Source of the DNA: Actinomycetaceae bacterium
GTDB lineage: Bacteria > Actinomycetota > Actinomycetes > Actinomycetales > Actinomycetaceae
NCBI GenBank assembly: GCA_030537735.1
Contig: JAUNVG010000014.1
Span: 1 to 53,032, forward strand
Reading direction: 5' to 3'
DNA length: 53,032 nucleotides
Part shown: positions 8,876 through 19,338 of the stretch, one piece after another
Layout: each line of letters starts with the position of its first letter
How positions within the stretch are numbered: the stretch's first letter is position 1
The notes under the pieces: generated by a model
The model's input: only the letters and a program-made list of their open reading frames with translations
The model's database searches: none
Told to the model about the DNA's origin: nothing
Translations under genes and position numbers: made by a program

Positions 8876-8900
8876 ACCACCACGAAGTCGTTGTCATCAT
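8865..8900 (-). CDS. trpL: trp operon leader peptide
   Basis: A small frame reads MMTTTSWWWLA and stops at TAA. Three consecutive Trp codons directly abut the segment-1 strand of the attenuator. GGGGAG lies just before the tandem ATG-ATG, 1 nt from the first and 4 nt from the second, so the second ATG may be the real start. A TAGCCT box ends immediately upstream of GGGGAGC, so a leaderless transcript is also conceivable. The peptide itself is presumably a sensor with no other function. Confidence 0.88.
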   Translation of the reverse strand: MMTTTSWWWLA

Positions 8901-9015
8901 GCTCCCCAGGCTAGTCGCCCTCGGGCAAGATGCAACACCGTCGTCCAGATAATGGAACTGCGAACGCAAGTGCAGGCGACGAAAGTACCCAAGGAGAGGG
9001 CGGAGACGTCCTCGT

Positions 9016-9043
9016 AAAAATAAGTCCCAACCGCCCTTGGGAC
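9016..9043 (-). terminator. Terminator-like hairpin upstream of trpL
   Basis: On the minus strand GTCCCAA-GGGCGG-TTGGGAC is followed by TTATTTTT. It would stop minus-strand transcription before the trp promoter region. What would be transcribed into it is unclear. Confidence 0.4.
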
Positions 9044-9105
9044 GGCACCAAACAGCGGGGCGCTGTTACTTTACGCACACTAGGGCCGGCGAAACTGCTT
9101 TTACA

Positions 9106-9134
9106 TTGACCAAAAGGGGGCTCGACCCTTATAT
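9106..9134 (+). promoter_or_regulatory. str operon promoter
   Basis: TTGACC (9106-9111), 17-nt spacer, TTATAT (9129-9134; TATATT one base later is equivalent). This is the closest match to a housekeeping sigma promoter in the window and lies about 225 nt before the rpsL start. Confidence 0.75.
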
Positions 9135-9364
9135 TTAAGGACGGTGCCCGCGTCGCCGGGTATCCCCATTTAACCCAAAAGGTTATGGTCGGGCTCTTAG
9201 ATTTCGCATCAGAGCTCCGGACGTCATTCTCCGACTTCAGTCGTCATGGCGGGCCGGCCCCAGCGGAGTCTTCTGTGTCCGCAAAAGGGGACGAGCATCG
9301 CCCAAGCGAATTAGCGAAGCTATGCGGCGCCGCGATGAAACACAATAAGGAAGACGGAGTAATA

Positions 9365-9739
9365 GTGCCTACTATTCAGCAACTGGTGCGTAAAGGCCGC
9401 ACCAGCAAGCGCACGAAGGTCGCCACTCCGGCGCTGAAGGGAAGCCCCCAGCGCCGTGGCGTGTGCACCCGTGTCTACACCACCACCCCGAAGAAGCCGA
9501 ACTCAGCGCTGCGTAAGGTCGCCCGTGTGCGCCTTTCCTCAGGCATTGAAGTTACCGCTTACATTCCCGGTGAAGGCCACAACCTACAGGAACACTCCAT
9601 CGTGCTGGTGCGCGGTGGTCGTGTGAAGGACCTTCCCGGTGTCCGTTACCGTATCGTGCGTGGCGCGCTCGACACCCAGGGTGTTCGTAACCGCCAGCAG
9701 GGTCGTTCCCACTACGGTGCTAAGAAGGAGAAGAAGTAA
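9365..9739 (+). CDS. rpsL: 30S ribosomal protein S12
   Basis: Decoding-centre protein of the small subunit. The GTG at 9365 gives [11 protein letters not shown], the universal S12 N-terminus, and 124 residues. GGAG lies 5 nt upstream. A longer in-frame opening from 9185 is leader sequence. The segments [13 protein letters not shown] and [11 protein letters not shown] carry the lysines whose substitution gives streptomycin resistance elsewhere; both are the wild-type Lys here. It is the first gene of the str operon; its TAA overlaps the rpsG ATG by one base. Confidence 0.97.
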   Translation: MPTIQQLVRKGRTSKRTKVATPALKGSPQRRGVCTRVYTTTPKKPNSALRKVARVRLSSGIEVTAYIPGEGHNLQEHSIVLVRGGRVKDLPGVRYRIVRGALDTQGVRNRQQGRSHYGAKKEKK

Positions 9740-10209
9740 TGCCACGTAAAGGCCCAGCTCCCAAGCGCCCCCTGGTTGATGATCCGGTTTACGGTTCGAA
9801 AGTTGTCAGCCAGCTGGTGAACCGTGTTCTTCTTGACGGTAAGAAGTCCGTTGCTGAGCGTATCGTTTACGGTGCTCTCGAGGGCGTGTCCGCTAAGACC
9901 GAGCAGGATCCTGTCGTTGTACTGAAGCGGGCGTTGGACAACATTCGCCCGTCCCTGGAAGTGCGTTCCCGTCGTGTCGGTGGCGCTACCTACCAGGTTC
10001 CGGTTGAAGTTCGCGCCTCCCGCGCCACCACGCTAGCTCTGCGTTGGCTGGTTGACTTCTCCCGTCAGCGTCGCGAGAAGACCATGACTGAGCGTCTTAT
10101 GAACGAGATCTTGGATGCTTCCAACGGTCTGGGCGCCGCGGTTAAGCGTCGTGAAGATATGCACAAGATGGCGGAGTCCAACAAGGCCTTCGCTCACTAC
10201 CGCTGGTAA
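9739..10209 (+). CDS. rpsG: 30S ribosomal protein S7
   Basis: Primary 16S rRNA-binding protein that nucleates the 30S head. It has 156 residues, the standard bacterial size. It begins [10 protein letters not shown] and contains the conserved [16 protein letters not shown] and [12 protein letters not shown]. It is translationally coupled to rpsL (TAATG). In E. coli S7 is the autogenous repressor of this operon; no corresponding site is evident in the one-base junction here. Confidence 0.97.
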   Translation: MPRKGPAPKRPLVDDPVYGSKVVSQLVNRVLLDGKKSVAERIVYGALEGVSAKTEQDPVVVLKRALDNIRPSLEVRSRRVGGATYQVPVEVRASRATTLALRWLVDFSRQRREKTMTERLMNEILDASNGLGAAVKRREDMHKMAESNKAFAHYRW

Positions 10210-10253
10210 TCCTCCAGCGAATCCTGAAAACCTACAAGGGTAAGGAAGAACTC

Positions 10254-12383
10254 GTGGCACTAGAGGTGCTTACCGACCTAACCAAGGTCCGCAACATCGG
10301 CATTATGGCTCACATCGATGCCGGTAAGACCACCTGTACCGAACGCATCCTGTTCTACACCGGCATTAACTACAAGATGGGTGAAACCCACGACGGTGCC
10401 GGCACCATGGACTGGATGGAGCAGGAAAAGGAACGCGGTATTACCATTACCTCCGCGGCTACCACCTGCTACTGGAAAGATAACCAGATCAACATCATCG
10501 ACACCCCCGGGCACGTCGACTTCACGGTTGAGGTGGAGCGCTCCCTGCGCGTCCTCGACGGTGCGGTTGCAGTGTTCGATGGTAAAGAAGGTGTGGAACC
10601 GCAGTCTGAAACCGTTTGGCGCCAGGCTGATAAGTACAACGTTCCGCGCATTTGCTTCATCAACAAGATGGACAAGCTGGGCGCTGACTTTAAGTTCTCG
10701 ATCCAAACCATTAAGGACCGCCTGAAGGCTACCCCCATCGTCATGACCATGCCGATTGGTGCGGAGAACGACTTCAAGGGTGTTATCGACATCCTGAACA
10801 TGAAGGCTTTGTACTTCCCTGAAACCGTTACCGGTAAGGAAGGCAAGCCGGAGCCGACTTTCGGTGCGGTTATCGAAGAAGCTGAGATTCCCGCTGAACT
10901 GTTGGCAGATGCCGAAGCTTACCGCGAGGCCATGATGGAGGCCGCGGCTGAGGCTGATGAAGAACTGATGGAGAAGTTCCTCGAAGAAGGTGAACTCACC
11001 AACGAAGAGATTCAGAAGGGTATTCGTACCCTGACCATTAACTCTGAGGCCTACCCCGTGTTCTGTGGCTCCGCTTTCAAGAACAAGGGCGTACAGCCGA
11101 TGCTTGATGGCGTGATTGCTTACTTGCCTTCACCGCTGGATGTTCCCGCGGTGCAGGGTCACGAAGCGGGCGATGAGGAAGCTGTCATTACTCGTGAGTC
11201 CAGCGAGGACGCCCCCTTCTCGGCGTTGGCGTTCAAGGTGGCGGTTCACCCGTTCTATGGCAAGCTGACCTACATCCGTGTCTACTCCGGCACGGTTGAG
11301 TCCGGCACTCAGGTGGTTAACTCCACTAAGGGCAAGCGTGAGCGCATTGGCAAGATGTTCCAGATGCACTCCAATAAGGAGAACCCGGTTGAGGTTGCCC
11401 ACGCTGGCCACATTTACGCTTTCATTGGTTTGAAGGACACCACCACTGGTGACACTTTGTGCGCCCAGGATTCCCCGGTGATCCTCGAATCGATGAGCTT
11501 CCCCGACCCGGTTATTCACGTGGCGATTGAGCCGAAGTCGAAGGCCGACCAGGAGAAGCTAGGTACAGCTATTCAGAAGCTGGCCGAAGAAGACCCGACC
11601 TTCACCGTGCGACTGGATGAAGAAACCGGCCAGACCGTTATCGGCGGTATGGGCGAACTTCACCTGGACGTCCTCGTCGATCGTATGCGTCGCGAATTCA
11701 AGGTGGAAGCAAACGTTGGTAAGCCGATGGTTGCCTACCGTGAGACCATCCGTAAGACGGTGGAGAAGGTCGAGTACACCCACAAGAAGCAAACTGGTGG
11801 TTCTGGCCAGTTCGCTAAGGTGATCGTACGGTTCGAACCGCTCCCTGCGAATGCTGAAGAAACTTACGAATTCGGCAACGAGGTCACCGGTGGTCGTGTT
11901 CCGCGTGAATACATCCCCTCCGTTGACGCTGGTATCCAGGATGCAATGCAAACTGGTGTACTGGCCGGTTACCCGATGGTCGGCATTAAGGCGACGCTGC
12001 TTGACGGCGCTTACCACGATGTTGACTCTTCGGAAATGGCCTTCAAGATCGCCGGCACCATGGTGTTCCGGGAAGGCGCGAAGAAAGCCTCGCCCGTCCT
12101 ACTCGAGCCCATCATGGCTGTGGAAGTACGCACTCCGGAAGAGTACATGGGTGACGTTATCGGCGACCTGAACTCGCGTCGCGGTTCCATCCAGTCGATG
12201 GATGACCAGCACGGGATCAAGGTTGTTCGCGCCCAGGTACCGCTGTCTGAAATGTTCGGCTACGTCGGTGACTTGCGTTCCAAGACGCAGGGTCGCGCAG
12301 TGTACTCGATGCAGTTCGACAGCTATGCTGAAGTTCCACGCAATGTCGCTGACGAGATCGTCGGCAAGGCTTCGGGCAACTAA
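10254..12383 (+). CDS. fusA: Elongation factor G
   Basis: GTPase that drives tRNA-mRNA translocation. Its 709 residues include G1 AHIDAGKTT, switch [10 protein letters not shown] and G4 NKMD in the G domain, then domains II-V, ending with the conserved [19 protein letters not shown]. The GTG start at 10254 has AAGGAAG upstream. It lies 44 nt after rpsG. A 6-bp GC hairpin at 12384-12403 follows without a U tract, so read-through into tuf is likely. Confidence 0.97.
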   Translation: MALEVLTDLTKVRNIGIMAHIDAGKTTCTERILFYTGINYKMGETHDGAGTMDWMEQEKERGITITSAATTCYWKDNQINIIDTPGHVDFTVEVERSLRVLDGAVAVFDGKEGVEPQSETVWRQADKYNVPRICFINKMDKLGADFKFSIQTIKDRLKATPIVMTMPIGAENDFKGVIDILNMKALYFPETVTGKEGKPEPTFGAVIEEAEIPAELLADAEAYREAMMEAAAEADEELMEKFLEEGELTNEEIQKGIRTLTINSEAYPVFCGSAFKNKGVQPMLDGVIAYLPSPLDVPAVQGHEAGDEEAVITRESSEDAPFSALAFKVAVHPFYGKLTYIRVYSGTVESGTQVVNSTKGKRERIGKMFQMHSNKENPVEVAHAGHIYAFIGLKDTTTGDTLCAQDSPVILESMSFPDPVIHVAIEPKSKADQEKLGTAIQKLAEEDPTFTVRLDEETGQTVIGGMGELHLDVLVDRMRREFKVEANVGKPMVAYRETIRKTVEKVEYTHKKQTGGSGQFAKVIVRFEPLPANAEETYEFGNEVTGGRVPREYIPSVDAGIQDAMQTGVLAGYPMVGIKATLLDGAYHDVDSSEMAFKIAGTMVFREGAKKASPVLLEPIMAVEVRTPEEYMGDVIGDLNSRRGSIQSMDDQHGIKVVRAQVPLSEMFGYVGDLRSKTQGRAVYSMQFDSYAEVPRNVADEIVGKASGN

Positions 12384-12434
12384 GCCCGCTAAACCCCGCG
12401 GGCGTTAATCTGCCCACACAATTTGAAAACCCTG

Positions 12435-12464
12435 TAGTGATGTTGGGCTTTAGGCTGTTAAGCT
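12435..12464 (+). promoter_or_regulatory. Possible internal promoter for tuf
   Basis: TAGTGA, 18-nt spacer, TAAGCT. The -35 match is poor. The same -10 hexamer occurs in the proposed rplN and rplM promoters. A 7-bp stem TAGGCTG/CAGCCTA (12474-12492) lies just downstream. Confidence 0.25.
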
Positions 12465-12529
12465 TGCTCTTGTTAGGCTGGCTTACAGCCTAGGGCAAAC
12501 ATCATCTACCCGAGTCCAGGAGGACACAA

Positions 12530-13720
12530 GTGGCGAAGGCCAAGTTCGAGCGCACCAAACCGCACGTAAACATCGGTACCATCGGTCACGTTGACCACGG
12601 TAAGACCACCCTGACCGCGGCAATCACCAAGGTGCTGCACGACAAGTACCCCGAACTCAACGAGTTCACCCCGTTCGACCAGGTCGACAACGCTCCCGAA
12701 GAGCGCGACCGTGGTATCACCATTAACGTTTCTCACGTTGAGTACCAGACCGACGCGCGTCACTACGCTCACGTAGACGCCCCCGGCCACGCTGACTACG
12801 TGAAGAACATGATCACCGGTGCGGCCCAGATGGACGGCGCCATCCTGGTGGTTGCTGCTACCGATGGCCCCATGGCTCAGACCCGCGAGCACGTTCTGCT
12901 CGCCCGTCAGGTAGGCGTGCCCACCATCCTCGTTGCTCTCAACAAGTCCGACATGGTCGATGACGAAGAGATGCTCGAGCTGGTTGAAGAAGAAGTTCGC
13001 GAACTGCTCTCTTCCCAGGGCTTCGACGGCGACAACGCTCCGATCGTGCGCGTTTCCGCTCTGAAGGCGCTGGAAGGCGATCCGGAATGGGTAGCCAAGG
13101 TTGAAGAACTGATGGAGAACGTTGACTCCTTCGTTCCCACCCCCGAGCGCGACATGGACAAGCCGTTCCTGATGCCGATCGAGGACGTCTTCACCATTAC
13201 CGGCCGCGGCACCGTTGTGACCGGTCGTGTTGAGCGTGGCAAGCTGCCGATTAACTCCGAAGTTGAGATCCTCGGTATCCGCGAACCGCAGAAGACCACC
13301 GTTACCGGTATCGAAATGTTCCACAAGCAGATGGATGAAGCTTGGGCAGGCGAGAACTGTGGTCTGCTGCTGCGCGGCACCAAGCGTGAGGACGTGGAGC
13401 GCGGCCAGGTTGTGGCCGTCCCCGGTTCCATCACCCCGCACACCAACTTCAAGGGCCAGGTCTACATCCTGAAGAAGGAAGAAGGCGGCCGTCACAAGCC
13501 GTTCTTCACCAACTACCGTCCGCAGTTCTACTTCCGTACCACTGACGTGACCGGTATAATCGAGCTGCCCGAGGGCACCGAAATGGTTATGCCCGGTGAC
13601 ACCACCGAGATCACCGTTGAGCTGATCCAGCCGATCGCTATGGAGGCCGGCCTCGGCTTCGCGATCCGCGAAGGTGGCCGCACCGTTGGCTCCGGCCGTG
13701 TGACCGAGGTTATCAAGTAA
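12530..13720 (+). CDS. tuf: Elongation factor Tu
   Basis: GTPase delivering aminoacyl-tRNA to the ribosome. Its 396 residues carry G1 [21 protein letters not shown], and a standard C-terminus [14 protein letters not shown]. The GTG start at 12530 has CAGGAGG upstream. It is last in the str operon and is followed by a strong terminator. Codon use is strongly biased to C-ending codons, typical of very high expression. The only tuf copy in this window. Confidence 0.98.
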   Translation: MAKAKFERTKPHVNIGTIGHVDHGKTTLTAAITKVLHDKYPELNEFTPFDQVDNAPEERDRGITINVSHVEYQTDARHYAHVDAPGHADYVKNMITGAAQMDGAILVVAATDGPMAQTREHVLLARQVGVPTILVALNKSDMVDDEEMLELVEEEVRELLSSQGFDGDNAPIVRVSALKALEGDPEWVAKVEELMENVDSFVPTPERDMDKPFLMPIEDVFTITGRGTVVTGRVERGKLPINSEVEILGIREPQKTTVTGIEMFHKQMDEAWAGENCGLLLRGTKREDVERGQVVAVPGSITPHTNFKGQVYILKKEEGGRHKPFFTNYRPQFYFRTTDVTGIIELPEGTEMVMPGDTTEITVELIQPIAMEAGLGFAIREGGRTVGSGRVTEVIK

Positions 13721-13734
13721 CCTTCAGTCGTTAG

Positions 13735-13773
13735 CTGAGCGGGTCTGGTTTTTTCCAGGCCCGCTCAGTTTTT
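13735..13773 (+). terminator. str operon terminator
   Basis: 14-bp stem CTGAGCGGGTCTGG / CCAGGCCCGCTCAG with one G.U pair, T6 loop and a five-T tail immediately after tuf. Confidence 0.93.
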
Positions 13774-13778
13774 GTCTG

Positions 13779-13882
13779 CGACGAGGACGTACGCTGCGTT
13801 GGTGGGGGAGCGCGCGGTTCTGTGCGCGGGCGACGAGGATGTACGCGGCGTTGGTGGGGGAGCGCGCGGTTCAACGCGCGGG
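13779..13882. repeat. 52-bp tandem repeat
   Basis: Two units (13779-13830, 13831-13882) begin CGACGAGGA and share TTGGTGGGGGAGCGCGCGGT, with only a few differences. They lie in the gap between the str and S10 operons. Confidence 0.85.
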
Positions 13883-14339
13883 CAGTAGGTGTCTGGCTGA
13901 TCGGGGAGTGCGCGGCGCTCTGCGTGGGCGTCGATGCGCGGTTCGGCGGGGTGTCTACGTCCCTGAAACCGGACAACGGGCAGGCCGCCAGCACCGTCGC
14001 AAGGCACCATACGCCCTCGTGTGTAGGGGGATTTCGGGTGTGGATACCCAGCTTCGTGAGAAACACACCACTAATCACCATTTCGTTTGAATTTATGGCT
14101 GGTTATCTGCCAAACTAGTTAAGTTGCTCCGCAGCGGGCGCATTGTGCTCGCTCGGATCTCAGCCCACTGCTTCGGCGGTGTGTGCTGGGGGTCAGTCTT
14201 CGGATTGACTCCAAGTTCTTGATCACAAGACAACGGTCCGCTTCCTAAGTGGGAAGTAAACCGCGCCCGTTTATGTCGCCAAGTGCGACACGCCCGAGTG
14301 CGGGGACCGGTGAAAGCTGTTGAAGAGAGGTAAGACGGC
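13883..14339 (+). other. S10 operon upstream region and leader
   Basis: No gene seen. A TTGAAT box at 14087 with CAAACT 18 nt on is a weak promoter candidate. The ~200 nt before rpsJ include CGACACGCCCGAGTGCGG, resembling the conserved hairpin-forming leader found before rpsJ in other actinobacteria (from memory), and a good ribosome-binding site GAGAGG. Confidence 0.4.
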
Positions 14340-14648
14340 ATGGCGGGACAGAAGATCCGCATCCGGCTCAAGTCCTATGACCACGAGGTCATTGACAGCT
14401 CCGCGCGCAAGATCGTGGACACCGTACAACGTGCTGGTGCTACGGTCGTGGGCCCGGTGCCGCTGCCGACCGAGAAGAACGTTTTCGTCGTTATTCGGTC
14501 GCCCCACAAGTACAAGGACAGCCGCGAACACTTCGAGATGCGTACCCACAAGCGTCTCATCGACATCATCGACCCGACGCCGAAGGCGGTTGACTCGCTC
14601 ATGCGACTGGACCTTCCGGCCGACGTAAAAATCGATATCAAGCTCTGA
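14340..14648 (+). CDS. rpsJ: 30S ribosomal protein S10
   Basis: Small-subunit head protein, also the NusE transcription-antitermination partner. It has 102 residues and starts [19 protein letters not shown], the universal S10 N-terminus. It contains [20 protein letters not shown]. The ATG has GAGAGG upstream. It is the first gene of an 11-gene S10 operon in the canonical order (J-C-D-W-B-S-V-C-P-C-Q). Confidence 0.97.
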   Translation: MAGQKIRIRLKSYDHEVIDSSARKIVDTVQRAGATVVGPVPLPTEKNVFVVIRSPHKYKDSREHFEMRTHKRLIDIIDPTPKAVDSLMRLDLPADVKIDIKL

Positions 14649-14662
14649 GGAACCTGTAGAAA

Positions 14663-15328
14663 ATGACTAACGACACCAAGCAAGCGGCTGCGCCCGTGAA
14701 GGCGCTGCTCGGTCGCAAGCTCGGCATGACGCAGATGTGGGACGCGGATGGCCGCGTCATTCCCCTGACCGTCGTGCAGGTGGGCACCAACGTCGTAACG
14801 CAGGTGCGCACCGAAGAGGTTGACGGCTACCGTGCCGCTCAAATCGGATTTGGCGAGATCGATGCTCGCCGCGTAACTAAACCACTGGCTGGCCACTTCG
14901 CTAAAGCCGGTGTATCTCCTCGTCGTCACCTGGTTGAGGTCCGCACTTCTGATGCTGATAGCTTCGAAGTTGGCCAGGAACTCACCGCCGCGGTATTCGC
15001 TGAAGGTGACCACGTAGATGTATCTGGTAACACCAAGGGTAAAGGCTTCGCCGGCGTTATGAAGCGTCACGGCTTCGGCGGCGCTTCCGCTTCCCACGGT
15101 GCTCACCGTAACCACCGCAAGCCCGGTTCCATCGGTGCCTGCGCCACTCCCGGTCGCGTCTTCAAGGGCGTGCGTATGGCTGGCCGCATGGGTAACGTGC
15201 GTCGCACCGTACAGAACCTGACTGTGGTGAAGGTTGATGAAGAAAAGGGCCTCGTTCTCGTTAAGGGCGCCATTCCGGGCCCGAAGAACGCGATCGTCCT
15301 CGTCCGCTCCTCAGTGAAGGGTGCGTGA
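14663..15328 (+). CDS. rplC: 50S ribosomal protein L3
   Basis: Early-assembly 23S rRNA-binding protein near the peptidyl transferase centre. It has 221 residues. [13 protein letters not shown] marks the N-terminus after a short polar lead. The [16 protein letters not shown] loop and the extension [21 protein letters not shown] are intact. It lies 14 nt after rpsJ and ends against rplD. Confidence 0.97.
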   Translation: MTNDTKQAAAPVKALLGRKLGMTQMWDADGRVIPLTVVQVGTNVVTQVRTEEVDGYRAAQIGFGEIDARRVTKPLAGHFAKAGVSPRRHLVEVRTSDADSFEVGQELTAAVFAEGDHVDVSGNTKGKGFAGVMKRHGFGGASASHGAHRNHRKPGSIGACATPGRVFKGVRMAGRMGNVRRTVQNLTVVKVDEEKGLVLVKGAIPGPKNAIVLVRSSVKGA

Positions 15329-15330
15329 AC

Positions 15331-15975
15331 ATGTCTGAAGTAACCACAGTCGACATCATCGGAGTTGACGGTAAAGCTGCTGGCAAGGCTGAACTGCCGG
15401 CTGAATACTTCAACGCCAAGACCAACGTGGCTTTGATCCACCAGGTTGTTATCGCTCAGCTCGCGGCTGCTCGCCAGGGCACCCACGCCACCAAGACTCG
15501 TGGCATGGTGCGTGGCGGCGGTAAGAAGCCGTGGCGTCAGAAGGGCACCGGCCGCGCTCGTCAGGGTTCGCTGCGTGCTCCCCAGTTCGCCGGTGGTGGC
15601 ACCGTTCACGGTCCGCAGCCGCGTGACTACTCGCAGCGCACCCCCAAGAAGATGAAGGCAGGTGCCCTTTACGGTGCGCTGTCTGACCGTGCGCGCGCTG
15701 GCCGCATCCACGTGGTGGAGGGCCTGATTGATTCCGATAAGCCGTCCACCAAGCAGGCGCGTGTGGCGTTGGAGAAGATCACCGCTAACCGCAAGGTCCT
15801 GTTCGTAGTAACCCGTGAAGACGAGATCAACATTTTGTCGGTCCGTAACCTTCCGCGCGTCCACATCGTTGCGAGCGACCAGCTCAACACTTACGACGTG
15901 ATGAACGCCGAGGACGTTGTCTTCACTAAGGACGCACTCGATGCTTTCCTCGCGGCTAAGGAGGACGCCAAGTGA
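15331..15975 (+). CDS. rplD: 50S ribosomal protein L4
   Basis: Lines the exit tunnel and in E. coli autoregulates the S10 operon. It has 214 residues, with the tunnel loop [21 protein letters not shown] choose ATG 15331 (MSEVTTVDI); an in-frame GTG at 15325 overlaps the rplC stop and has GAAGG at a closer distance, so the start is uncertain by two codons. The stop overlaps the rplW start (GTGA). Confidence 0.95.
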   Translation: MSEVTTVDIIGVDGKAAGKAELPAEYFNAKTNVALIHQVVIAQLAAARQGTHATKTRGMVRGGGKKPWRQKGTGRARQGSLRAPQFAGGGTVHGPQPRDYSQRTPKKMKAGALYGALSDRARAGRIHVVEGLIDSDKPSTKQARVALEKITANRKVLFVVTREDEINILSVRNLPRVHIVASDQLNTYDVMNAEDVVFTKDALDAFLAAKEDAK

Positions 15976-16274
15976 GCCTGGAGAAGTCGAAGAACCCGCG
16001 CGATATTATTCTCGCCCCCGTTGTGACGGAAAAATCTTCCGGCATGATGGACCTGGGGAAGTACACTTTCTTGGTTGATCCGCGGTCGAATAAGACCGAG
16101 ATCCGCCTTGCAATCGAGGAGATCTTCAACGTTAAGGTCTCTCACGTTGCCACTCAGAACCGACAGGGCAAGGCCTACCGCACCCGCGATGGCATTGGCC
16201 GCCGGAAGAACACGAAGCGCGCCATCGTTACTGTAAGCGAAGGCACCATCGACATCTTCGGCGATCTCGCCTGA
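15972..16274 (+). CDS. rplW: 50S ribosomal protein L23
   Basis: Sits at the tunnel exit and docks trigger factor and SRP. It has 100 residues with a GTG start at 15972 overlapping the rplD stop by 4 nt. [16 protein letters not shown] and [26 protein letters not shown] are the conserved L23 N-terminal half. It is 26 nt ahead of rplB. Confidence 0.96.
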   Translation: MSLEKSKNPRDIILAPVVTEKSSGMMDLGKYTFLVDPRSNKTEIRLAIEEIFNVKVSHVATQNRQGKAYRTRDGIGRRKNTKRAIVTVSEGTIDIFGDLA

Positions 16275-16300
16275 GAGATACGAAGAGGTAGAGGAACGAA

Positions 16301-17137
16301 ATGGGAATCCGTAAATACAAGCCCACGACCCCCGGTCGCCGCGGCGCATCGGTAGCGGACTTCGTGGAGATTACCCGGTCTACGCCGGAGAAGTCCTTGC
16401 TGCGCCCGCTGACCAAGACCGGTGGACGTAACAACCTGGGACGCGTTACTGCTCGTCACCGCGGTGGCGGTCACAAGCGTCAGTACCGTGTCATCGACTT
16501 CCGTCGCAACGATAAAGATGGCGTACCGGCGAAGGTCGCTCACATTGAGTACGACCCGAACCGTACCGCTCGCATTGCGCTGCTGCACTACTCCGATGGT
16601 GCTAAGCGCTACATCCTGGCTCCGGCGAAGCTGAAGCAGGGTGACCGCGTGGAGTCCGGTCCGAACGCTGACATTAAGCCCGGCAACAACTTGCCGCTGC
16701 GTAACATCCCGGTTGGTACCGTGGTGCACGCGGTGGAGCTGTACCCCGGTGGCGGCGCCAAGATTGCGCGTTCCGCTGGTGCTTCAGTGCAGCTAGTTGC
16801 TAAGGAAGGTCGTTTCGCCCAGCTGCGTATGCCGTCTGGCGAAATCCGTAACGTGGAAGTTCAGTGCCGCGCCACCGTTGGTGAAGTCGGCAACGCTGAA
16901 CAGTCCAACATTAACTGGGGTAAAGCCGGCCGCATGCGCTGGAAGGGACACCGCCCCAAGGTTCGTGGTGTTGCTATGAACCCGGTGGACCACCCGCACG
17001 GTGGTGGTGAGGGCCGTACCTCTGGTGGCCGTCACCCGGTCAGCCCGTGGGGTAAGCCCGAAGGCCGTACCCGTCGTCCGAATAAGCCCAGCGACAAGCT
17101 CATTGTGCGTCGTCGCCGGACCGGCAAGAAGCGCTGA
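16301..17137 (+). CDS. rplB: 50S ribosomal protein L2
   Basis: Essential for subunit joining and peptidyl transfer. Its 278 residues begin [20 protein letters not shown]. The conserved [19 protein letters not shown] and the near-C-terminal [17 protein letters not shown] include the functionally important histidine. Standard length and position. Confidence 0.97.
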   Translation: MGIRKYKPTTPGRRGASVADFVEITRSTPEKSLLRPLTKTGGRNNLGRVTARHRGGGHKRQYRVIDFRRNDKDGVPAKVAHIEYDPNRTARIALLHYSDGAKRYILAPAKLKQGDRVESGPNADIKPGNNLPLRNIPVGTVVHAVELYPGGGAKIARSAGASVQLVAKEGRFAQLRMPSGEIRNVEVQCRATVGEVGNAEQSNINWGKAGRMRWKGHRPKVRGVAMNPVDHPHGGGEGRTSGGRHPVSPWGKPEGRTRRPNKPSDKLIVRRRRTGKKR

Positions 17138-17152
17138 TAGAGGAGCTCGATT

Positions 17153-17434
17153 ATGCCACGCAGTCTGAAGAAAGGGCCCTTTGTCGACGACCACCTGATG
17201 AAGAAGGTGGATGCGCAGAACGAAAAGGGTACCAAGAACGTTATCAAGACCTGGTCTCGCCGGTCCGTGATTACCCCGGATTTCCTGGGGCACACCTTCG
17301 CGGTGCACGATGGCCGTAAGCATGTTCCGGTTTTCGTTACGGAAGCCATGGTGGGTCACAAGCTCGGTGAGTTTGCTCCTACCCGCACCTTCCGTAGCCA
17401 CGTCAAGGACGATCGTAAGGGACGCCGGCGTTAA
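17153..17434 (+). CDS. rpsS: 30S ribosomal protein S19
   Basis: Forms the head complex with S13 and contacts the A-site finger. It has 93 residues, [15 protein letters not shown] at the start and the conserved [34 protein letters not shown] precedes the ATG. Fifteen nt after rplB. Confidence 0.97.
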   Translation: MPRSLKKGPFVDDHLMKKVDAQNEKGTKNVIKTWSRRSVITPDFLGHTFAVHDGRKHVPVFVTEAMVGHKLGEFAPTRTFRSHVKDDRKGRRR

Positions 17435-17474
17435 GCCGGGGTAACTTGCTAGGCAAGAAGTGAGGCAGGATTTA

Positions 17475-17846
17475 ATGGAAGCGAAGGCGCAGTTGCGCTA
17501 TGTACGCGTTACGCCTATGAAGGCTCGCCGCGTCATCAACGTTATCCGTAATAAAGGCGCACTTGAGGCACTGGATTTCCTCCGGTTTGCCCCTTACGCG
17601 GTTGCCACTGATGTGGAGAAGCTGCTGAAGAGCGCCATGGCCAATGCGAAGAATAAGGCTGAGGACGCTGGGGAGCGTTTCAACGAGGCCGACCTCGTCA
17701 TCCGCGAAGCGTTTGTCGATGAAGGTCCGACGATGAAGCGTTTCCGTCCCCGCGCTCAGGGGCGTGCTTCTCAGATCTTGAAGCGCACTAGCCACATCAC
17801 CATCGTGGTTGGCACCAAAGACGACAATGGGAAGGAAGGCCGGTAA
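17475..17846 (+). CDS. rplV: 50S ribosomal protein L22
   Basis: Tunnel protein contacting all 23S domains. The ATG at 17475 gives [20 protein letters not shown], matching other actinobacterial L22, with GAGGCAGGA just upstream. A GTG at 17460 would add five residues. The length is 123 residues. The beta-hairpin end [19 protein letters not shown] is intact. TAA overlaps the rpsC ATG. Confidence 0.96.
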   Translation: MEAKAQLRYVRVTPMKARRVINVIRNKGALEALDFLRFAPYAVATDVEKLLKSAMANAKNKAEDAGERFNEADLVIREAFVDEGPTMKRFRPRAQGRASQILKRTSHITIVVGTKDDNGKEGR

Positions 17847-18673
17847 TGGGTCAAAAAGTAAACCCCACCGGATTTAGGCTCGGCATTACCACCGAGCACC
17901 GCTCCCGCTGGTTCGCTGACTCCACCACGAAGGGGCAGCGTTACAGCGACTATGTCGCCGAGGACGTCGCCATCCGCGACTTTCTAGGCGAGAATCTCGA
18001 ACGCGCCGGGGTTTCCCGCGTCGTGATCGAGCGCACCACCGACCGTGTGCGCGTGGATCTTCACACTGCCCGTCCGGGTATTGTGATTGGTCGCCGCGGC
18101 GCGGAAGCTGACCGTCTGCGTCAGCAGCTGGAGAAGCTCACCGGCAAGCAGGTACAGCTGAACATTCTGGAAGTTAAGACTCCGGAGTTGGATGCGAAGC
18201 TGGTTGCGCAGGGGATCGCTGAGCAGCTGTCGGCTCGTGTGTCTTTCCGTCGTGCGATGCGTAAGGGCATGCAGTCCGCGCTTCGTGCGGGCGCCAAGGG
18301 CATCCGTGTGCAGTGCTCGGGTCGTTTGGGTGGCGCCGAAATGTCCCGTTCGGAGTTCTACCGCGAAGGGCGCGTGCCGTTGCACACCCTGCGTGCGAAC
18401 ATCGACTACGGGTTCTACGAAGCTCGCACCACCTTCGGCCGTATTGGTGTGAAGGTGTGGATCTACAAGGGTGACATCACCGAGCGTGAGTTCGCCCAGC
18501 AGCAGATGGAAGCTGGCCAGCGTGGTCGCCGCGGTGAACGCCGCGGAGGTGGCCGCCGTGGTGGGCGTCGTCCCGCCGACCAGCGTAACAATACTAAGTC
18601 GGAAGCTCCCGCAGCTGTTGAGGCTGCACCGGCGGAGCAGGCTCCGGCTGAAAACACTGGATCGGAGGCCTGA
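17846..18673 (+). CDS. rpsC: 30S ribosomal protein S3
   Basis: mRNA entry-channel protein with helicase activity. KH domain [19 protein letters not shown] follows the N-terminal [14 protein letters not shown]. At 275 residues it is longer than the E. coli protein because of an Arg/Gly-rich stretch and an Ala/Pro/Glu-rich tail after about residue 220, a tail type common in actinobacterial S3. Coupled to rplV. Confidence 0.97.
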   Translation: MGQKVNPTGFRLGITTEHRSRWFADSTTKGQRYSDYVAEDVAIRDFLGENLERAGVSRVVIERTTDRVRVDLHTARPGIVIGRRGAEADRLRQQLEKLTGKQVQLNILEVKTPELDAKLVAQGIAEQLSARVSFRRAMRKGMQSALRAGAKGIRVQCSGRLGGAEMSRSEFYREGRVPLHTLRANIDYGFYEARTTFGRIGVKVWIYKGDITEREFAQQQMEAGQRGRRGERRGGGRRGGRRPADQRNNTKSEAPAAVEAAPAEQAPAENTGSEA

Positions 18674-18676
18674 GCC

Positions 18677-19096
18677 GTGCTTATCCCTAGGCGGACAAAG
18701 TACCGCAAACCCCACCGTCCTACCCGTAAAGGTATGGCTAAGGGCGGCACCGAGATCAACTTCGGTGATTACGGTATCCAGGCTCTGGAACCGGCCTACA
18801 TCACCAACCGTCAGATCGAGGCAGCCCGTATTGCAATGACTCGCTACATTCGTCGTGGCGGTAAGGTCTGGATTAACATTTTCCCCGACCACCCGTTGAC
18901 GAAGAAACCCGCTGAAACCCGTATGGGTGCCGGTAAGGGTGCTCCCGAGTTCTGGATTGCCAACGTTAAGCCGGGGCGTGTTCTGTTCGAGCTTTCCGGT
19001 GTTAACGAAGACGTTGCGCGCGAAGCTATGCGTCGCGCTCAGCACAAGCTACCGATCAAGACCCGTTTCGTGGTCCGTGAAGGCGGTGACAACTGA
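18677..19096 (+). CDS. rplP: 50S ribosomal protein L16
   Basis: Organises the A-site tRNA elbow region. The GTG start at 18677 gives [19 protein letters not shown], then 139 residues. [20 protein letters not shown] includes the conserved Arg hydroxylated in some bacteria. Its stop overlaps the rpmC ATG. Confidence 0.97.
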   Translation: MLIPRRTKYRKPHRPTRKGMAKGGTEINFGDYGIQALEPAYITNRQIEAARIAMTRYIRRGGKVWINIFPDHPLTKKPAETRMGAGKGAPEFWIANVKPGRVLFELSGVNEDVAREAMRRAQHKLPIKTRFVVREGGDN

Positions 19097-19332
19097 TGGC
19101 AGATAATAAGAGCCTGACTACCGCTGCGCTGGACGAGATGGACGATTCTCAGCTTGCCGCAGAACTGGACAAGGCGAAGGCTGAACTTTTCAACCTACGT
19201 TTTTCCAAGGCCCTCGGGCAGGTCGAAGACCACGGTCGTTTCAAGGCCGTGCGCGCGACTATTGCTCGCATCTACACCGTGGCGCGTGAGCGTGAGCTCG
19301 GCATCCGCACCGCCCCCAATAGCGAGGAGTGA
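19096..19332 (+). CDS. rpmC: 50S ribosomal protein L29
   Basis: Small alpha-hairpin protein near the tunnel exit. It has 78 residues with the core [26 protein letters not shown] and [17 protein letters not shown]. The short Asp/Glu-rich N-terminal extension is common in actinobacteria. It is coupled to rplP (TGATG). Confidence 0.95.
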   Translation: MADNKSLTTAALDEMDDSQLAAELDKAKAELFNLRFSKALGQVEDHGRFKAVRATIARIYTVARERELGIRTAPNSEE

Positions 19333-19338
19333 GGTTAA

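Larger units (their letters stand above)
8901..9364. other. Divergent intergenic region, trp and str operons
   Basis: This 464-bp stretch separates the minus-strand trp operon from the plus-strand str operon. It should hold the trp promoter (not confidently found; TTGCAT-16-TAGCCT and a TTATCT box are weak options), a minus-strand terminator-like hairpin at 9016-9043, the str promoter at 9106 and a ~220-nt rpsL leader. No gene is seen in it. Confidence 0.7.

Noticed and set aside
9185..9364. N-terminal extension of S12
   Set aside because: S12 starts at [11 protein letters not shown] in all families. The upstream 60 codons are mRNA leader and the GTG at 9365 has its own ribosome-binding site.
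12506..13495. Long minus-strand reading frame (329 codons) opposite tuf
   Set aside because: It is the shadow of a strongly codon-biased gene. The translated product has no family features, while tuf is certain on the other strand. The same applies to long frames opposite rpsC, nnr (43988-45085), alr and sdhA.
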